Source of the DNA: Candidatus Gorgonimonas leptogorgiae
GTDB lineage: Bacteria; Pseudomonadota; Gammaproteobacteria; Pseudomonadales; Endozoicomonadaceae
Length of the DNA: 14,554 bases
NCBI GenBank assembly: GCA_929200515.1
Contig: CAKNAD010000047.1
Coordinates: 1 to 14,554 of the forward strand
Reading direction: 5' to 3'
Made by a program: the position numbers and the translations under genes. The notes beneath the pieces were generated by a model. That model had not been told where the DNA came from and did not search any database. It saw only the letters and a list, made by a program, of their open reading frames with translations. Numbering within the stretch: position 1 is the stretch's first letter; each line of letters opens with the position of its first letter. This document shows, one piece after another, positions 7,482 to 14,422 of this stretch.

Positions 7482-8765
7482 ATGGAATTAGATACCACAA
7501 CCATAGATTCAAGAATACATATAGAATCTATAATGTTAATTTTTAGTTTCTTGTTTTTAGTAGCTGCAACTTCAGCAGTTTTATTAAAACGATTAAAATT
7601 TCCATATACTATAGGGTTAGTTGTTATTGGTATAATAATATCTATTATAAGCAAGAGTAAGTTCTCATTGATACATTTAGATAATGTAGCTTTAAGTTAT
7701 GAATTAATTATGTATATTTTATTGCCTATTTTAGTATTCGAAGCCTCTTTAAATATAAAAATACATGAGTTATTCAAAGATATTATACCTGTGTTATTAT
7801 TAGCTATTGTTGGTGTTGCTATATCTACACTTATAGTTGGCTATATAACCCATAAGTTTGGTATTTTTAGTTATGCTGGGGCAATGTTATTTGGTGCTTT
7901 AATTTCTGCAACTGACCCTGTTGCTGTTATCGCTTTATTTAAAGAATCTAATGCTCCTAAAAGAATAGCCCTGTTAATGGATTCTGAAAGCTTATTTAAT
8001 GATGCGACAGCTATTGTGTCATTTAATATTGTACTTAGTATAATTTTAACATCAGCAAAATTTGATTTTAATACTTTATCTGATGCTGTAACTGAATTTT
8101 TTAGAGTATTTTTTGGCGGTATAGCGATTGGTTGCTTACTTGGAGGATGTGCCATAATTTTACTTAGGATATCTCGTGGTATGCCGTATGTACAAATTGC
8201 TTATACTACTGTGCTAGCATTTTCTAGTTTTATCATTGCCGATATTTTCTTTAAAACATCGGGAATTATGGCAGTAATTACTGCTGGTATTTTAGTAAGT
8301 AATTACAGTAAAAGATCGATGGTAGATTTCATTACCTTTAGAAATTTAGATCCTTACTGGGAATTTATGGCTTTTACTGCCAATAGCTTTATATTTTTAT
8401 TATTAGGTATACAAGAAGATTATCTATTTAGTAATTATGATAATACTTTACCTTTATATCCTATATTTTCAATTGCTATTTTTGCAGTATTATTAGCACG
8501 TTTTATTACCATATACTCAATTTTACCTATCAGCAATAAAATACCAAAAAACGAAATAATAGATAACGACACTAAAAAAATTATGTTTTGGGGTGGTTTG
8601 CGTGGTGTTGTTCCTGTAGCGTTAATGTTGTCAATTCCGCCTGATGTTCCTGAAAAAAAATTAATTATGGAAACAACCTTAGCTGTTATTTTATTCTCTT
8701 TATTAATTCAAGGTACAACTATAGGCTGGCTGATGAACAAACTTGGTATTACTAAAAACAATTAA
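7482..8765 (+). CDS. Na+/H+ antiporter, CPA1 (NhaP-like) family
   Basis: This inner-membrane exchanger trades cytoplasmic Na+ (or K+) for protons and so serves pH and salt balance. The protein is hydrophobic throughout, with about 11-12 membrane segments, and its 427 aa is usual for NhaP-type transporters. Family hallmarks are ATDPVAV (Asp145), ESLFND (Asn173-Asp174, the ion-binding Asn-Asp pair of electroneutral CPA1 members) and GGLRGVVPVAL with Arg374 in a late helix. There is no long cytosolic C-terminal domain. The start is supported by AGGTAG ten bases upstream; a later Met at residue 18 is possible. Its TAA stop shares bases with the epmA stop on the other strand, leaving no space for a separate terminator. 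Substrate preference cannot be read from sequence. Confidence 0.88.
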   Translation: MELDTTTIDSRIHIESIMLIFSFLFLVAATSAVLLKRLKFPYTIGLVVIGIIISIISKSKFSLIHLDNVALSYELIMYILLPILVFEASLNIKIHELFKDIIPVLLLAIVGVAISTLIVGYITHKFGIFSYAGAMLFGALISATDPVAVIALFKESNAPKRIALLMDSESLFNDATAIVSFNIVLSIILTSAKFDFNTLSDAVTEFFRVFFGGIAIGCLLGGCAIILLRISRGMPYVQIAYTTVLAFSSFIIADIFFKTSGIMAVITAGILVSNYSKRSMVDFITFRNLDPYWEFMAFTANSFIFLLLGIQEDYLFSNYDNTLPLYPIFSIAIFAVLLARFITIYSILPISNKIPKNEIIDNDTKKIMFWGGLRGVVPVALMLSIPPDVPEKKLIMETTLAVILFSLLIQGTTIGWLMNKLGITKNN

Positions 8766-9733
8766 CAGCGGTTAAAATCAAACGGCATAACATCGGCAAT
8801 AGCGTCTTTATTCTGTAACATCATAAAGACTCTATCTAAACCTAAAGCAACACCAGAACAACAAGGCATACCAGCCTTAAGAGCATCGATTAAATTTTTA
8901 TCGTAGGGAACGGGATGCTTGTTACTAGATTTACGCTGTTGTTGTGCTTTAATAAATCGTTGTTGTTGTTCTATAGCATCTAATAATTCATAATATCCGT
9001 TTGCTATTTCAATACCATTTATAAACAGCTCAAATCTATTTGCCACTAAAGCATTACTTTGTTTACAAAAACTAATTTGTGCTAGATCTGCCATTTGTTG
9101 CGGATAACTATGAATGTAATATCCATGTAATTGAGTATTATCAACAATTAATTTAGGTTGAATGATATGATTAAAAAGTAAATCTAAACAATCTGCTCTC
9201 GTTAAATTTGAAGTTATATTAATATTGTTACGAGTAATTATTAATAGTTTGCTAGTTTCTACAATGTGCGGGTTAATAGCTAAATACTTTTGAAAAACTT
9301 CAGCATAGCTGTATCTTGCCACCTCATTAAATTCTGTAGATAAACTAGTCAATAGTTTAGTTACTTCATCCATTAAATCATTAAGTGTAAATTTGATACG
9401 ATACCATTCAAGCATGCTGAATTCAGGGTTGTGCAGCCTACCATGCTGTTCATTTCTAAATACCTTAGCTATTGAATAAATATCGCCACTACCACTTGCA
9501 AGCAAGCGCTTCATGGCAAATTCTGGAGAAGTTCTTAAATAATATGGAGTAGAAGTATTGTTAAAGTCTGTAGTAAAACTTTCTATATTAGGGTCTACTG
9601 TTGCAAATTGCGATAAAATAGGGGTTTCTACTTCTAATACCTTAGCATTATAAAAATATTCACGTATTTTGCGTATATACTGATTACGCTGTTGTAAAAA
9701 CTGTATTGTTGCTGAAGGCTTCCAATGCGACAT
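8762..9733 (-). CDS. epmA: Elongation factor P--(R)-beta-lysine ligase
   Basis: EpmA (PoxA/GenX/YjeA) activates (R)-beta-lysine with ATP and attaches it to a conserved lysine of elongation factor P, which helps ribosomes through polyproline stretches. It is a class II lysyl-tRNA synthetase catalytic core without the anticodon-binding domain. Motif 2 is at residues ~92-111 (FRNE...HNPEFSMLEWY) and motif 3 at ~294-306 (GVALGLDRVFMM). I chose the ATG at 9733, giving 323 aa that start MSHWKPSA and align with the E. coli N-terminus (WQPSA); an in-frame ATG at 9760 would add nine unlikely residues. It is last in the rsmG-parA-parB-epmA run, after a 63-base gap that holds a hairpin and a TTCAAGTAGA motif, so it may have its own promoter. 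The partner genes epmB and efp are not in the window. Confidence 0.93.
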   Translation of the reverse strand: MSHWKPSATIQFLQQRNQYIRKIREYFYNAKVLEVETPILSQFATVDPNIESFTTDFNNTSTPYYLRTSPEFAMKRLLASGSGDIYSIAKVFRNEQHGRLHNPEFSMLEWYRIKFTLNDLMDEVTKLLTSLSTEFNEVARYSYAEVFQKYLAINPHIVETSKLLIITRNNINITSNLTRADCLDLLFNHIIQPKLIVDNTQLHGYYIHSYPQQMADLAQISFCKQSNALVANRFELFINGIEIANGYYELLDAIEQQQRFIKAQQQRKSSNKHPVPYDKNLIDALKAGMPCCSGVALGLDRVFMMLQNKDAIADVMPFDFNRC

Positions 9734-9756
9734 AATAATAATTCTATAACAAATTA

Positions 9757-9789
9757 ACATCTTCTACTTGAAATATAAGTAAAAGATGT
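9757..9789. promoter_or_regulatory. Inverted pair of the AAGTAGAAGATGT motif between parB and epmA
   Basis: The left arm 9757-9769 (ACATCTTCTACTT) and right arm 9777-9789 (AAGTAAAAGATGT) are complementary at 12 of 13 positions around a 7-base loop. The minus-strand left arm carries the TTCAAGTAGA core shared with sites near dacA and the serpin. No U-run follows on either strand, so a protein-binding palindrome or an RNA processing hairpin is as likely as a terminator. With TTCAAG as a -35, a TTATAG lies 17 bases further on the minus strand, a possible epmA promoter. Confidence 0.4.
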
Positions 9790-9796
9790 ACAATAC

Positions 9797-10690
9797 TTAT
9801 TTAATGTGGGCTAAAATACCATCTAGTTCATCTAAACTATTATATGATATAATTAATTTACCCTTGCTTTTTGAGCTGGTTTTTAGCTGCACATGTGCAC
9901 CTACTTTTTCTGATAGCTCATTTTCTAAACGGATTATATCAGGATTGTTTTTGGCACGCACTTTTTTATTAGGTATTTGCTGTTTTTCTTTTAGTTGTGT
10001 TGCTAAAATTTCTGTTTGTCTAACAGATAATCCTTTAGTTATTATCATTTCAGCAATATAAAGTTGTTCATCTACTGATAACGGAATTAACGCTCGAGCA
10101 TGGCCAGTATTGATTTCACCGCATTCAAGCATTTTTTTTACTTCATCGTGTAACGATAGCAATCTCAAAGTATTAGTAATAGCTACTCTTGATTTTCCTA
10201 CGGTTTCAGCAACTTCTTTTTGTGTTAATTTAAATTCTTTTTGCAAGCGTAGTAACGAAACAGCTTCTTCGATTGGATTAAGATTTTCTCTTTGAATATT
10301 TTCTATTAAAGCTAGAGCAACGGCAGTTTCATCACTAACTTTTTTTATTATCGCTGGAATATCGTCTAGTCCAGCAAGTTGTGCCGCACGCCAGCGACGC
10401 TCTCCCGCAATTATTTCATAATTTTTGTTTTTAGTTGGCCTTACAACTATCGGTTGTAAAATTCCTTGTTGCTTTATACTTAATGTTAACTCTTCTAAAG
10501 ATTCCGCTGTTATTTCATTACGTGGTTGACTAGATCCACGAACCACAGTCTCAATTGGTAGCTTTTGATATTCCTTGTTAATATTTACTGGCGATTCTTT
10601 ATGGGCATTTAATGCGCTACTATTAGTTTTAGTAAGTTTGGTATAATTTAGTAATGCATTTAAATTAGTGCCTAAACGTTGTTTGGTCAT
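9797..10690 (-). CDS. parB: Chromosome-partitioning protein ParB
   Basis: ParB is the CTP-dependent DNA clamp that loads at parS sites and, with ParA, segregates the replication origin. This 297-aa protein has the family order: an N-terminal basic tail, a ParB/Srx-type CTP-binding core with GERRWR at residues 96-101 and the LIENIQRENLNPIEEA stretch, a helix-turn-helix (LTQKEVAETVGKSR, ~150-163), and a C-terminal dimerisation domain. The ATG lies 3 bases after the parA stop, and AAGG at the parA end acts as ribosome-binding site, so the two are co-transcribed and probably translationally coupled. No canonical parS was seen in the window. Confidence 0.95.
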   Translation of the reverse strand: MTKQRLGTNLNALLNYTKLTKTNSSALNAHKESPVNINKEYQKLPIETVVRGSSQPRNEITAESLEELTLSIKQQGILQPIVVRPTKNKNYEIIAGERRWRAAQLAGLDDIPAIIKKVSDETAVALALIENIQRENLNPIEEAVSLLRLQKEFKLTQKEVAETVGKSRVAITNTLRLLSLHDEVKKMLECGEINTGHARALIPLSVDEQLYIAEMIITKGLSVRQTEILATQLKEKQQIPNKKVRAKNNPDIIRLENELSEKVGAHVQLKTSSKSKGKLIISYNSLDELDGILAHIK

Positions 10691-10693
10691 TTT

Positions 10694-11494
10694 TTAAGCC
10701 TTAGATTTAGCTAGTGTTCTTTTTACTTTCTTTTTTTCGCAACGTCTTACAATTTCGTTAGCTAGAGCTAGATATGCTAGTGCACCTCTAGAATAGCGAT
10801 CATAACTGATAACAGCCATACCATGACTAGGAGCTTCAGCTAATCTGACATTCCTAGGAATTACCGTACGATAAACTAAACGACCAAAATGATGCATTAA
10901 TTGCCTTGATACTTCATAAGTTAAAGACAACCTAGGGTCGTACATAGTTCGAAGTATACCTTCAATTTTTAACTTTGAATTCAGGCTGTTTTTAATACCA
11001 GATACTGTATCTATTAAAGCAGCCAACCCTTCAAGTGCATAATATTCACACTGCATTGGTATTATAATACCATCTGCACAAGATAAAGCATTGATCGTAA
11101 GCATATTTAAAGAAGGAGGGCAATCAATTATAATGTAGTCGTATTGTCGGCTTACTTTTTTTAGCTGTTCTTTTAAGCGATACTCTTTATTATCCATGAA
11201 CATTAAATTAACTTCAGCAGCAGTTAAATTAGAATTGCCTACAAGAACATTATAGTTATCTGACGACTTATGTATAGCGTCATATATATCACATTCACCA
11301 GTTAATACTTCACATAACGAGACATCATAAGCATTTTTATTAATGCCACTACCCATAGTTGCATTACCTTGCGGATCAATATCTACAAGTAATACCCGTC
11401 TCTTATTGCGTGCTATAGATGCTGCTATGTTTATGGCAGAAGTTGTTTTGCCAACTCCACCTTTTTGATTAGTTATTGCGAGTATTTTTGCCAC
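10694..11494 (-). CDS. parA: Chromosome-partitioning ATPase ParA (Soj)
   Basis: ParA is a Walker-type ATPase that binds DNA non-specifically and is released by ParB, driving origin movement. The 266-aa protein has the deviant Walker A motif KGGVGKTT (signature Lys11, catalytic Lys16), the DIDPQGNAT switch region and a Walker B strand in IIIDCPPS. The length fits chromosomal ParA without a helix-turn-helix extension. The start codon is GTG (CAC at 11492-11494 on the plus strand), preceded by AGGGTGA, which overlaps the rsmG stop codon. That implies coupling to rsmG, 14 bases upstream. Confidence 0.95.
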   Translation of the reverse strand: MAKILAITNQKGGVGKTTSAINIAASIARNKRRVLLVDIDPQGNATMGSGINKNAYDVSLCEVLTGECDIYDAIHKSSDNYNVLVGNSNLTAAEVNLMFMDNKEYRLKEQLKKVSRQYDYIIIDCPPSLNMLTINALSCADGIIIPMQCEYYALEGLAALIDTVSGIKNSLNSKLKIEGILRTMYDPRLSLTYEVSRQLMHHFGRLVYRTVIPRNVRLAEAPSHGMAVISYDRYSRGALAYLALANEIVRRCEKKKVKRTLAKSKA

Positions 11495-11508
11495 AGTTGA
11501 AATTCACC

Positions 11509-12147
11509 CTAGATTTGATGAGTTATAATAACCAAATGTCTTTGTTCATTAACATATGGAACCTGCAAATTATCACATCTACTTAATACAAATTTAGCAT
11601 CTTGTGTAATATCTTCTAGTTCTTCTTTAGGAAAAACCCCTTTCATTATTAAATAACAACCTGAGCTAGATAGCAAATGTCCTGTTAACTCTAGTGTTTT
11701 AGATATAGAAGCAAATGCTCTAGAAGTTATAATATCAAAAAGAGTATCTGGGTGGTAACTTTCTACGCGACTACACACAATATTAAGATTATTAATATTA
11801 AGGTCTATTTTAGCTTGTAACATAAACCTAGTTTTTTTACTATTAGCATCGAGAGTGGTGATGTTTTTATGCGGATATAAAATAGCTAAAACAATTCCAG
11901 GGAACCCAGCTCCAGAGCCTACATCGAGTATATTCTCAGCTTCAATGTATCTTGCAATGCTTAAGCTATCTAAAATATGCTTTTTTGTCATTTCTCGCTG
12001 TGAGCGTATAGCAGTTAAATTATGTACTTGATTCCATTTATCAAGTAGTTTTACCAATTTCATCAAAGTAGTTATTTGTTCTACCGACAACTCAATGTTT
12101 AGTAATTTACTACCTTGTGTGATCAATGTTTCTATATCTACTTCCAT
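11509..12147 (-). CDS. rsmG: 16S rRNA (guanine527-N7)-methyltransferase RsmG (GidB)
   Basis: RsmG uses S-adenosylmethionine to methylate N7 of G527 in the 530 loop of 16S rRNA. The 212-aa protein has the Rossmann glycine-rich motif ILDVGSGAGFPG (Asp75-Gly84), KWNxxHNLTAI at 37-47 and ITSRAFAS near the catalytic face. The length matches the usual ~207 aa. It is first in the run to parA-parB. In many bacteria mnmG lies directly upstream, but here the next 2.1 kb hold a small ORF and the repeat-flanked serpin. The start has AGGG about 11 bases upstream, and a TATAAA -10-like box lies at about 12179-12184. Confidence 0.95.
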   Translation of the reverse strand: MEVDIETLITQGSKLLNIELSVEQITTLMKLVKLLDKWNQVHNLTAIRSQREMTKKHILDSLSIARYIEAENILDVGSGAGFPGIVLAILYPHKNITTLDANSKKTRFMLQAKIDLNINNLNIVCSRVESYHPDTLFDIITSRAFASISKTLELTGHLLSSSGCYLIMKGVFPKEELEDITQDAKFVLSRCDNLQVPYVNEQRHLVIITHQI

Positions 12148-12178
12148 CCGTGCTTACCCTAATTAACAAATATGATTG

Positions 12179-12220
12179 TTTATAATCCTAGCATGACTAA
12201 GGCTAAATATACAACCTTAG
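12179..12220 (-). promoter_or_regulatory. Possible rsmG promoter region with inverted repeat
   Basis: Upstream of rsmG, TATAAA on the minus strand (12179-12184) could be a -10 box. CTAAGG (12197-12202) and CCTTAG (12215-12220) form a 6-bp inverted repeat around 12 bases where the -35 would lie. It could be an operator, or a weak end signal for the small ORF upstream. No U-run is present. Confidence 0.2.
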
Positions 12221-12321
12221 GCTACAATAAAATAGGCTTTTAGATATTAAATGTAGGCAAGTACTGGTTGGTTTTAATAGTATCCTACTATCATCAAAAA
12301 AGATAAGCTATATAGAAACTA

Positions 12322-12465
12322 TTAACTAAGCATAAAATCATCTAATTGTTGTTTATTTTTAATAATTTTATTTTCAGATACTTTTAAATAGCGGGCTAAT
12401 TTGATGCTGTTATTACCCCCTACAGTTTCTGTGCTAGTATTTTCATTAATAATAAAAGTATTCAT
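12322..12465 (-). CDS. Possible small protein, 47 aa
   Basis: ATG at 12465 opens 47 codons ending in TAA, with GAGAT about 9 bases upstream as a fair ribosome-binding site. The protein is polar, with an acidic, threonine-rich start, a GGNNSIK centre and a lysine-rich helical end (LARYLKVSENKIIKNKQQL). Two readings are possible. Seventeen bases (12400-12416) are identical to the last propeller unit of the 5642-7057 gene and encode the same NNSIK, so this could be a remnant of a related WD40-like gene. Alternatively, LARYLKVSENKII loosely resembles a helix-turn-helix. It lies between rsmG and the inverted repeat copy. The function is unknown and it may be a pseudogene. Confidence 0.35.
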   Translation of the reverse strand: MNTFIINENTSTETVGGNNSIKLARYLKVSENKIIKNKQQLDDFMLS

Positions 12466-12546
12466 AAAATAAATCTCTATATTTTGTATTAAATTGAAAA
12501 TAAAGTTATATTTTTTTAATATTTTTTATTAATCTTGTGTAGTTAT

Positions 12547-12690
12547 ATGAAAACGCTATATTTCAGGGCTAAATAAAAGGTTTAATTTAATACAAAACAC
12601 TGCTCTAATGCAATAAATTACATAGTGTTTTAACGTTAAAATAAGCTTTTTTAATAACCCCTAGGCGTGTAAGAATTTTAAGATTTTATT
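12547..12690 (-). repeat. Dispersed repeat, copy 3 (inverted)
   Basis: The reverse complement of this stretch aligns end to end with copy 1, sharing GTTAAAACACT, AAATTAAACC and TTTAGCCCTGAAA among others, and continuing past the CTGAAA end to about 12547. It is the most diverged copy. Its core has AAAACACT facing AGTGTTTT, a possible 8-bp stem less well kept in the others. It faces opposite to copy 2, so the two bracket the serpin gene. Confidence 0.75.
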
Positions 12691-12713
12691 TTGTAAAGAA
12701 ACATCACCTTAGC

Positions 12714-12748
12714 TAAAAAAATTATAACAAGCTCCACAAAGAAGCTTT
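12714..12748 (-). terminator. Possible serpin terminator
   Basis: About 15 bases past the serpin stop, AAGCT (12729-12733) and AGCTT (12743-12747) form a 5-bp stem on the minus strand. Seven T (plus-strand A at 12715-12721) follow after a short gap. The stem is short and the gap to the U-run is longer than ideal. Confidence 0.3.
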
Positions 12749-12762
12749 CCACTTGTATATAA

Positions 12763-14274
12763 CTATTGCTTAATAGATGGATTTTGTACGAACCCTGCCA
12801 TAGCAATATCATTATTTTCAGTATTAGCAAGAGAAAAGTAAAAAGGCCGATGTACATGAAACTTTTTTACATTACTCATACTTCTAGATAGATTCATCTT
12901 AGTTACTACTGTTGCTGTAGTGTCTACTTCATTTACATCAATGTAGCATTTTTGTAGTACTTGATTTATAGCACCTACATAACCACCCTTTATCATCTTG
13001 TTTAAATTTAATTGAGACCAAAGCGATTTTAGTTCAGGATGTTTAATCATAATACTTAGCAGGTTTATTTCGCTTGAAAATGAAAATAAAGGCATTTGTA
13101 TACTTATTTCTTCTTGTAAACTAGTAGATTGCTCGTTATTTAATAAAGATATTAATTTACTAATAACTCCAGATGTTTTGCCATCGTTATTTTCTGTTGC
13201 TACTTCTGCAGGTGGCAATATAATATCCATAGCGTATTTATCACCCTTATAAAATAATCTAATCGCTTGCCAGTTTCCTAAAGATGCTTCTTTATAATTA
13301 GCTGTTTTTAGTGACATAGATTTTACTAGTATTGATTTACCTGCTGATAAATTAAATCGCATGTCATAGCTATCTCGTGTAAATGCTGACTTCCATTTAC
13401 CATGGAAATGTATAGCATTTAAGATAGCAATATCAGCACCAGTAAAATCTCCTTTTTTAACTATTTCTCGTACATCACCATTAGTTTTAATAGCAAAAGC
13501 TTCGTTAATATCTTCTATAAAATTATTGCTCGATAATACTTGATCACCGGCAACAGCTTTTAATATAGCTAACCTTTTTTTCATGTTCTTAGATAAAGGA
13601 AGTCCCTCTGCTGTTAATACAGCATTAAAATTATCTAACCGTGCATCTTCATCAGCTGACGACCAAAATTTATTAAGTATTGATGCTACCCATGAATTCT
13701 TGCGACTATCTTCTTCCTTAACCTGTGCCAAATAATTAGGTAAAAGACTATCATTAGCATCTATTGTGCTGGGTATTGATAATAAACTTTCAGGAACTGT
13801 AACATCTATTTTATCAAATAAGTTAGCTAATTCTTGTTTTGTAGTTCCAGATGTTCCTAAAAATAATATAGTTAGTGCATTAATTATAGATTGTGAAGAT
13901 ATTATAACATTAGAATTCTTTGACTCTTTTAATAAACTCAATAATTCAAAAGAAAAAGTAGTTCTAGGGTTTTTATCCTTTGCCTCCAACGGTATTTGTT
14001 TGCCTTTTTGTATTGAACTTGGATCATCTAAATTATTCAATATATCACTATACAACTTCAACTTAGAAAAATCTCCTGTTTCTTTTATTAAATAACATTG
14101 CGTACAAAGTTTGGATCTATATACTGGGAATTTATTTTTTGTATCACATTTAGAGCAAATATTTTTTGTGTTTTCGATTGTAGTTAATTTATACCTCTGG
14201 AAAGAACCCGTATAATTTAACATAGGATTAATACTTGCATTTACTGAAGTAGGTGGGTTTATTGTAGTCATCAT
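12763..14274 (-). CDS. Serpin with N-terminal zinc-ribbon-like segment
   Basis: Serpins trap serine or cysteine proteases by inserting the cleaved reactive loop into a beta-sheet; they are rare in bacteria. This protein has 503 aa. The serpin fold runs from about residue 107 to 500: SSQSIINALTILFLG (~126-140), NAIHFHGKWKSAF (~286-298), MDIILPP, and the C-terminal HRPFYFSLAN around Phe478, which fits the serpin signature except His for Asp/Asn/Gln at one place. The hinge VNEVDTTATVVT (447-458) keeps Glu, Thr and Ala at key places but has Asp451 where Gly is usual. The scissile bond should lie near Ser463-Arg464-Ser465, so Arg or Ser at P1. Before the fold are ~105 residues with two CxxC pairs (Cys40/43 and Cys57/60), like a small zinc ribbon. 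There is no signal peptide. The product is either a cytosolic inhibitor or a leaderless secreted effector; inhibition itself is not proven. The gene is bracketed by inverted repeat copies. Confidence 0.88.
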   Translation of the reverse strand: MMTTINPPTSVNASINPMLNYTGSFQRYKLTTIENTKNICSKCDTKNKFPVYRSKLCTQCYLIKETGDFSKLKLYSDILNNLDDPSSIQKGKQIPLEAKDKNPRTTFSFELLSLLKESKNSNVIISSQSIINALTILFLGTSGTTKQELANLFDKIDVTVPESLLSIPSTIDANDSLLPNYLAQVKEEDSRKNSWVASILNKFWSSADEDARLDNFNAVLTAEGLPLSKNMKKRLAILKAVAGDQVLSSNNFIEDINEAFAIKTNGDVREIVKKGDFTGADIAILNAIHFHGKWKSAFTRDSYDMRFNLSAGKSILVKSMSLKTANYKEASLGNWQAIRLFYKGDKYAMDIILPPAEVATENNDGKTSGVISKLISLLNNEQSTSLQEEISIQMPLFSFSSEINLLSIMIKHPELKSLWSQLNLNKMIKGGYVGAINQVLQKCYIDVNEVDTTATVVTKMNLSRSMSNVKKFHVHRPFYFSLANTENNDIAMAGFVQNPSIKQ

Positions 14275-14342
14275 AATATTATTATCTAGTTATATGTATT
14301 CAAATAGACGATGTATCAATTTTCAAATTATTATTTTAATTA

Positions 14343-14366
14343 AATATACACCTTCTACTTAAAGAT
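14343..14366 (-). promoter_or_regulatory. TTCAAGTAGA-like motif upstream of the serpin
   Basis: The minus strand reads TTTAAGTAGAAGGTGTATAT, one mismatch from the TTCAAGTAGA core (14354-14363), with the same GTGTATAT continuation as near dacA. It lies 80-89 bases upstream of the serpin start, between the gene and repeat copy 2. It may be a shared promoter or regulator site. Confidence 0.35.
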
Positions 14367-14422
14367 GCCTTTTTTTAGATCAAATGTGTATGGGGTCTAT
14401 TAAATTAAGTAATACTAACGCA

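Noticed and set aside
9734..9760. Upstream ATG giving EpmA nine extra residues
   Set aside because: The family N-terminus aligns from the ATG at 9733; the extra residues have no counterpart and overlap the motif and hairpin.
12295..12312. Stretch after the short ATAGTA/TACTAT stem near 12277-12291 as a terminator of the small ORF
   Set aside because: The stem is only 6 bp and, on the minus strand, the U-rich stretch comes before rather than after it.
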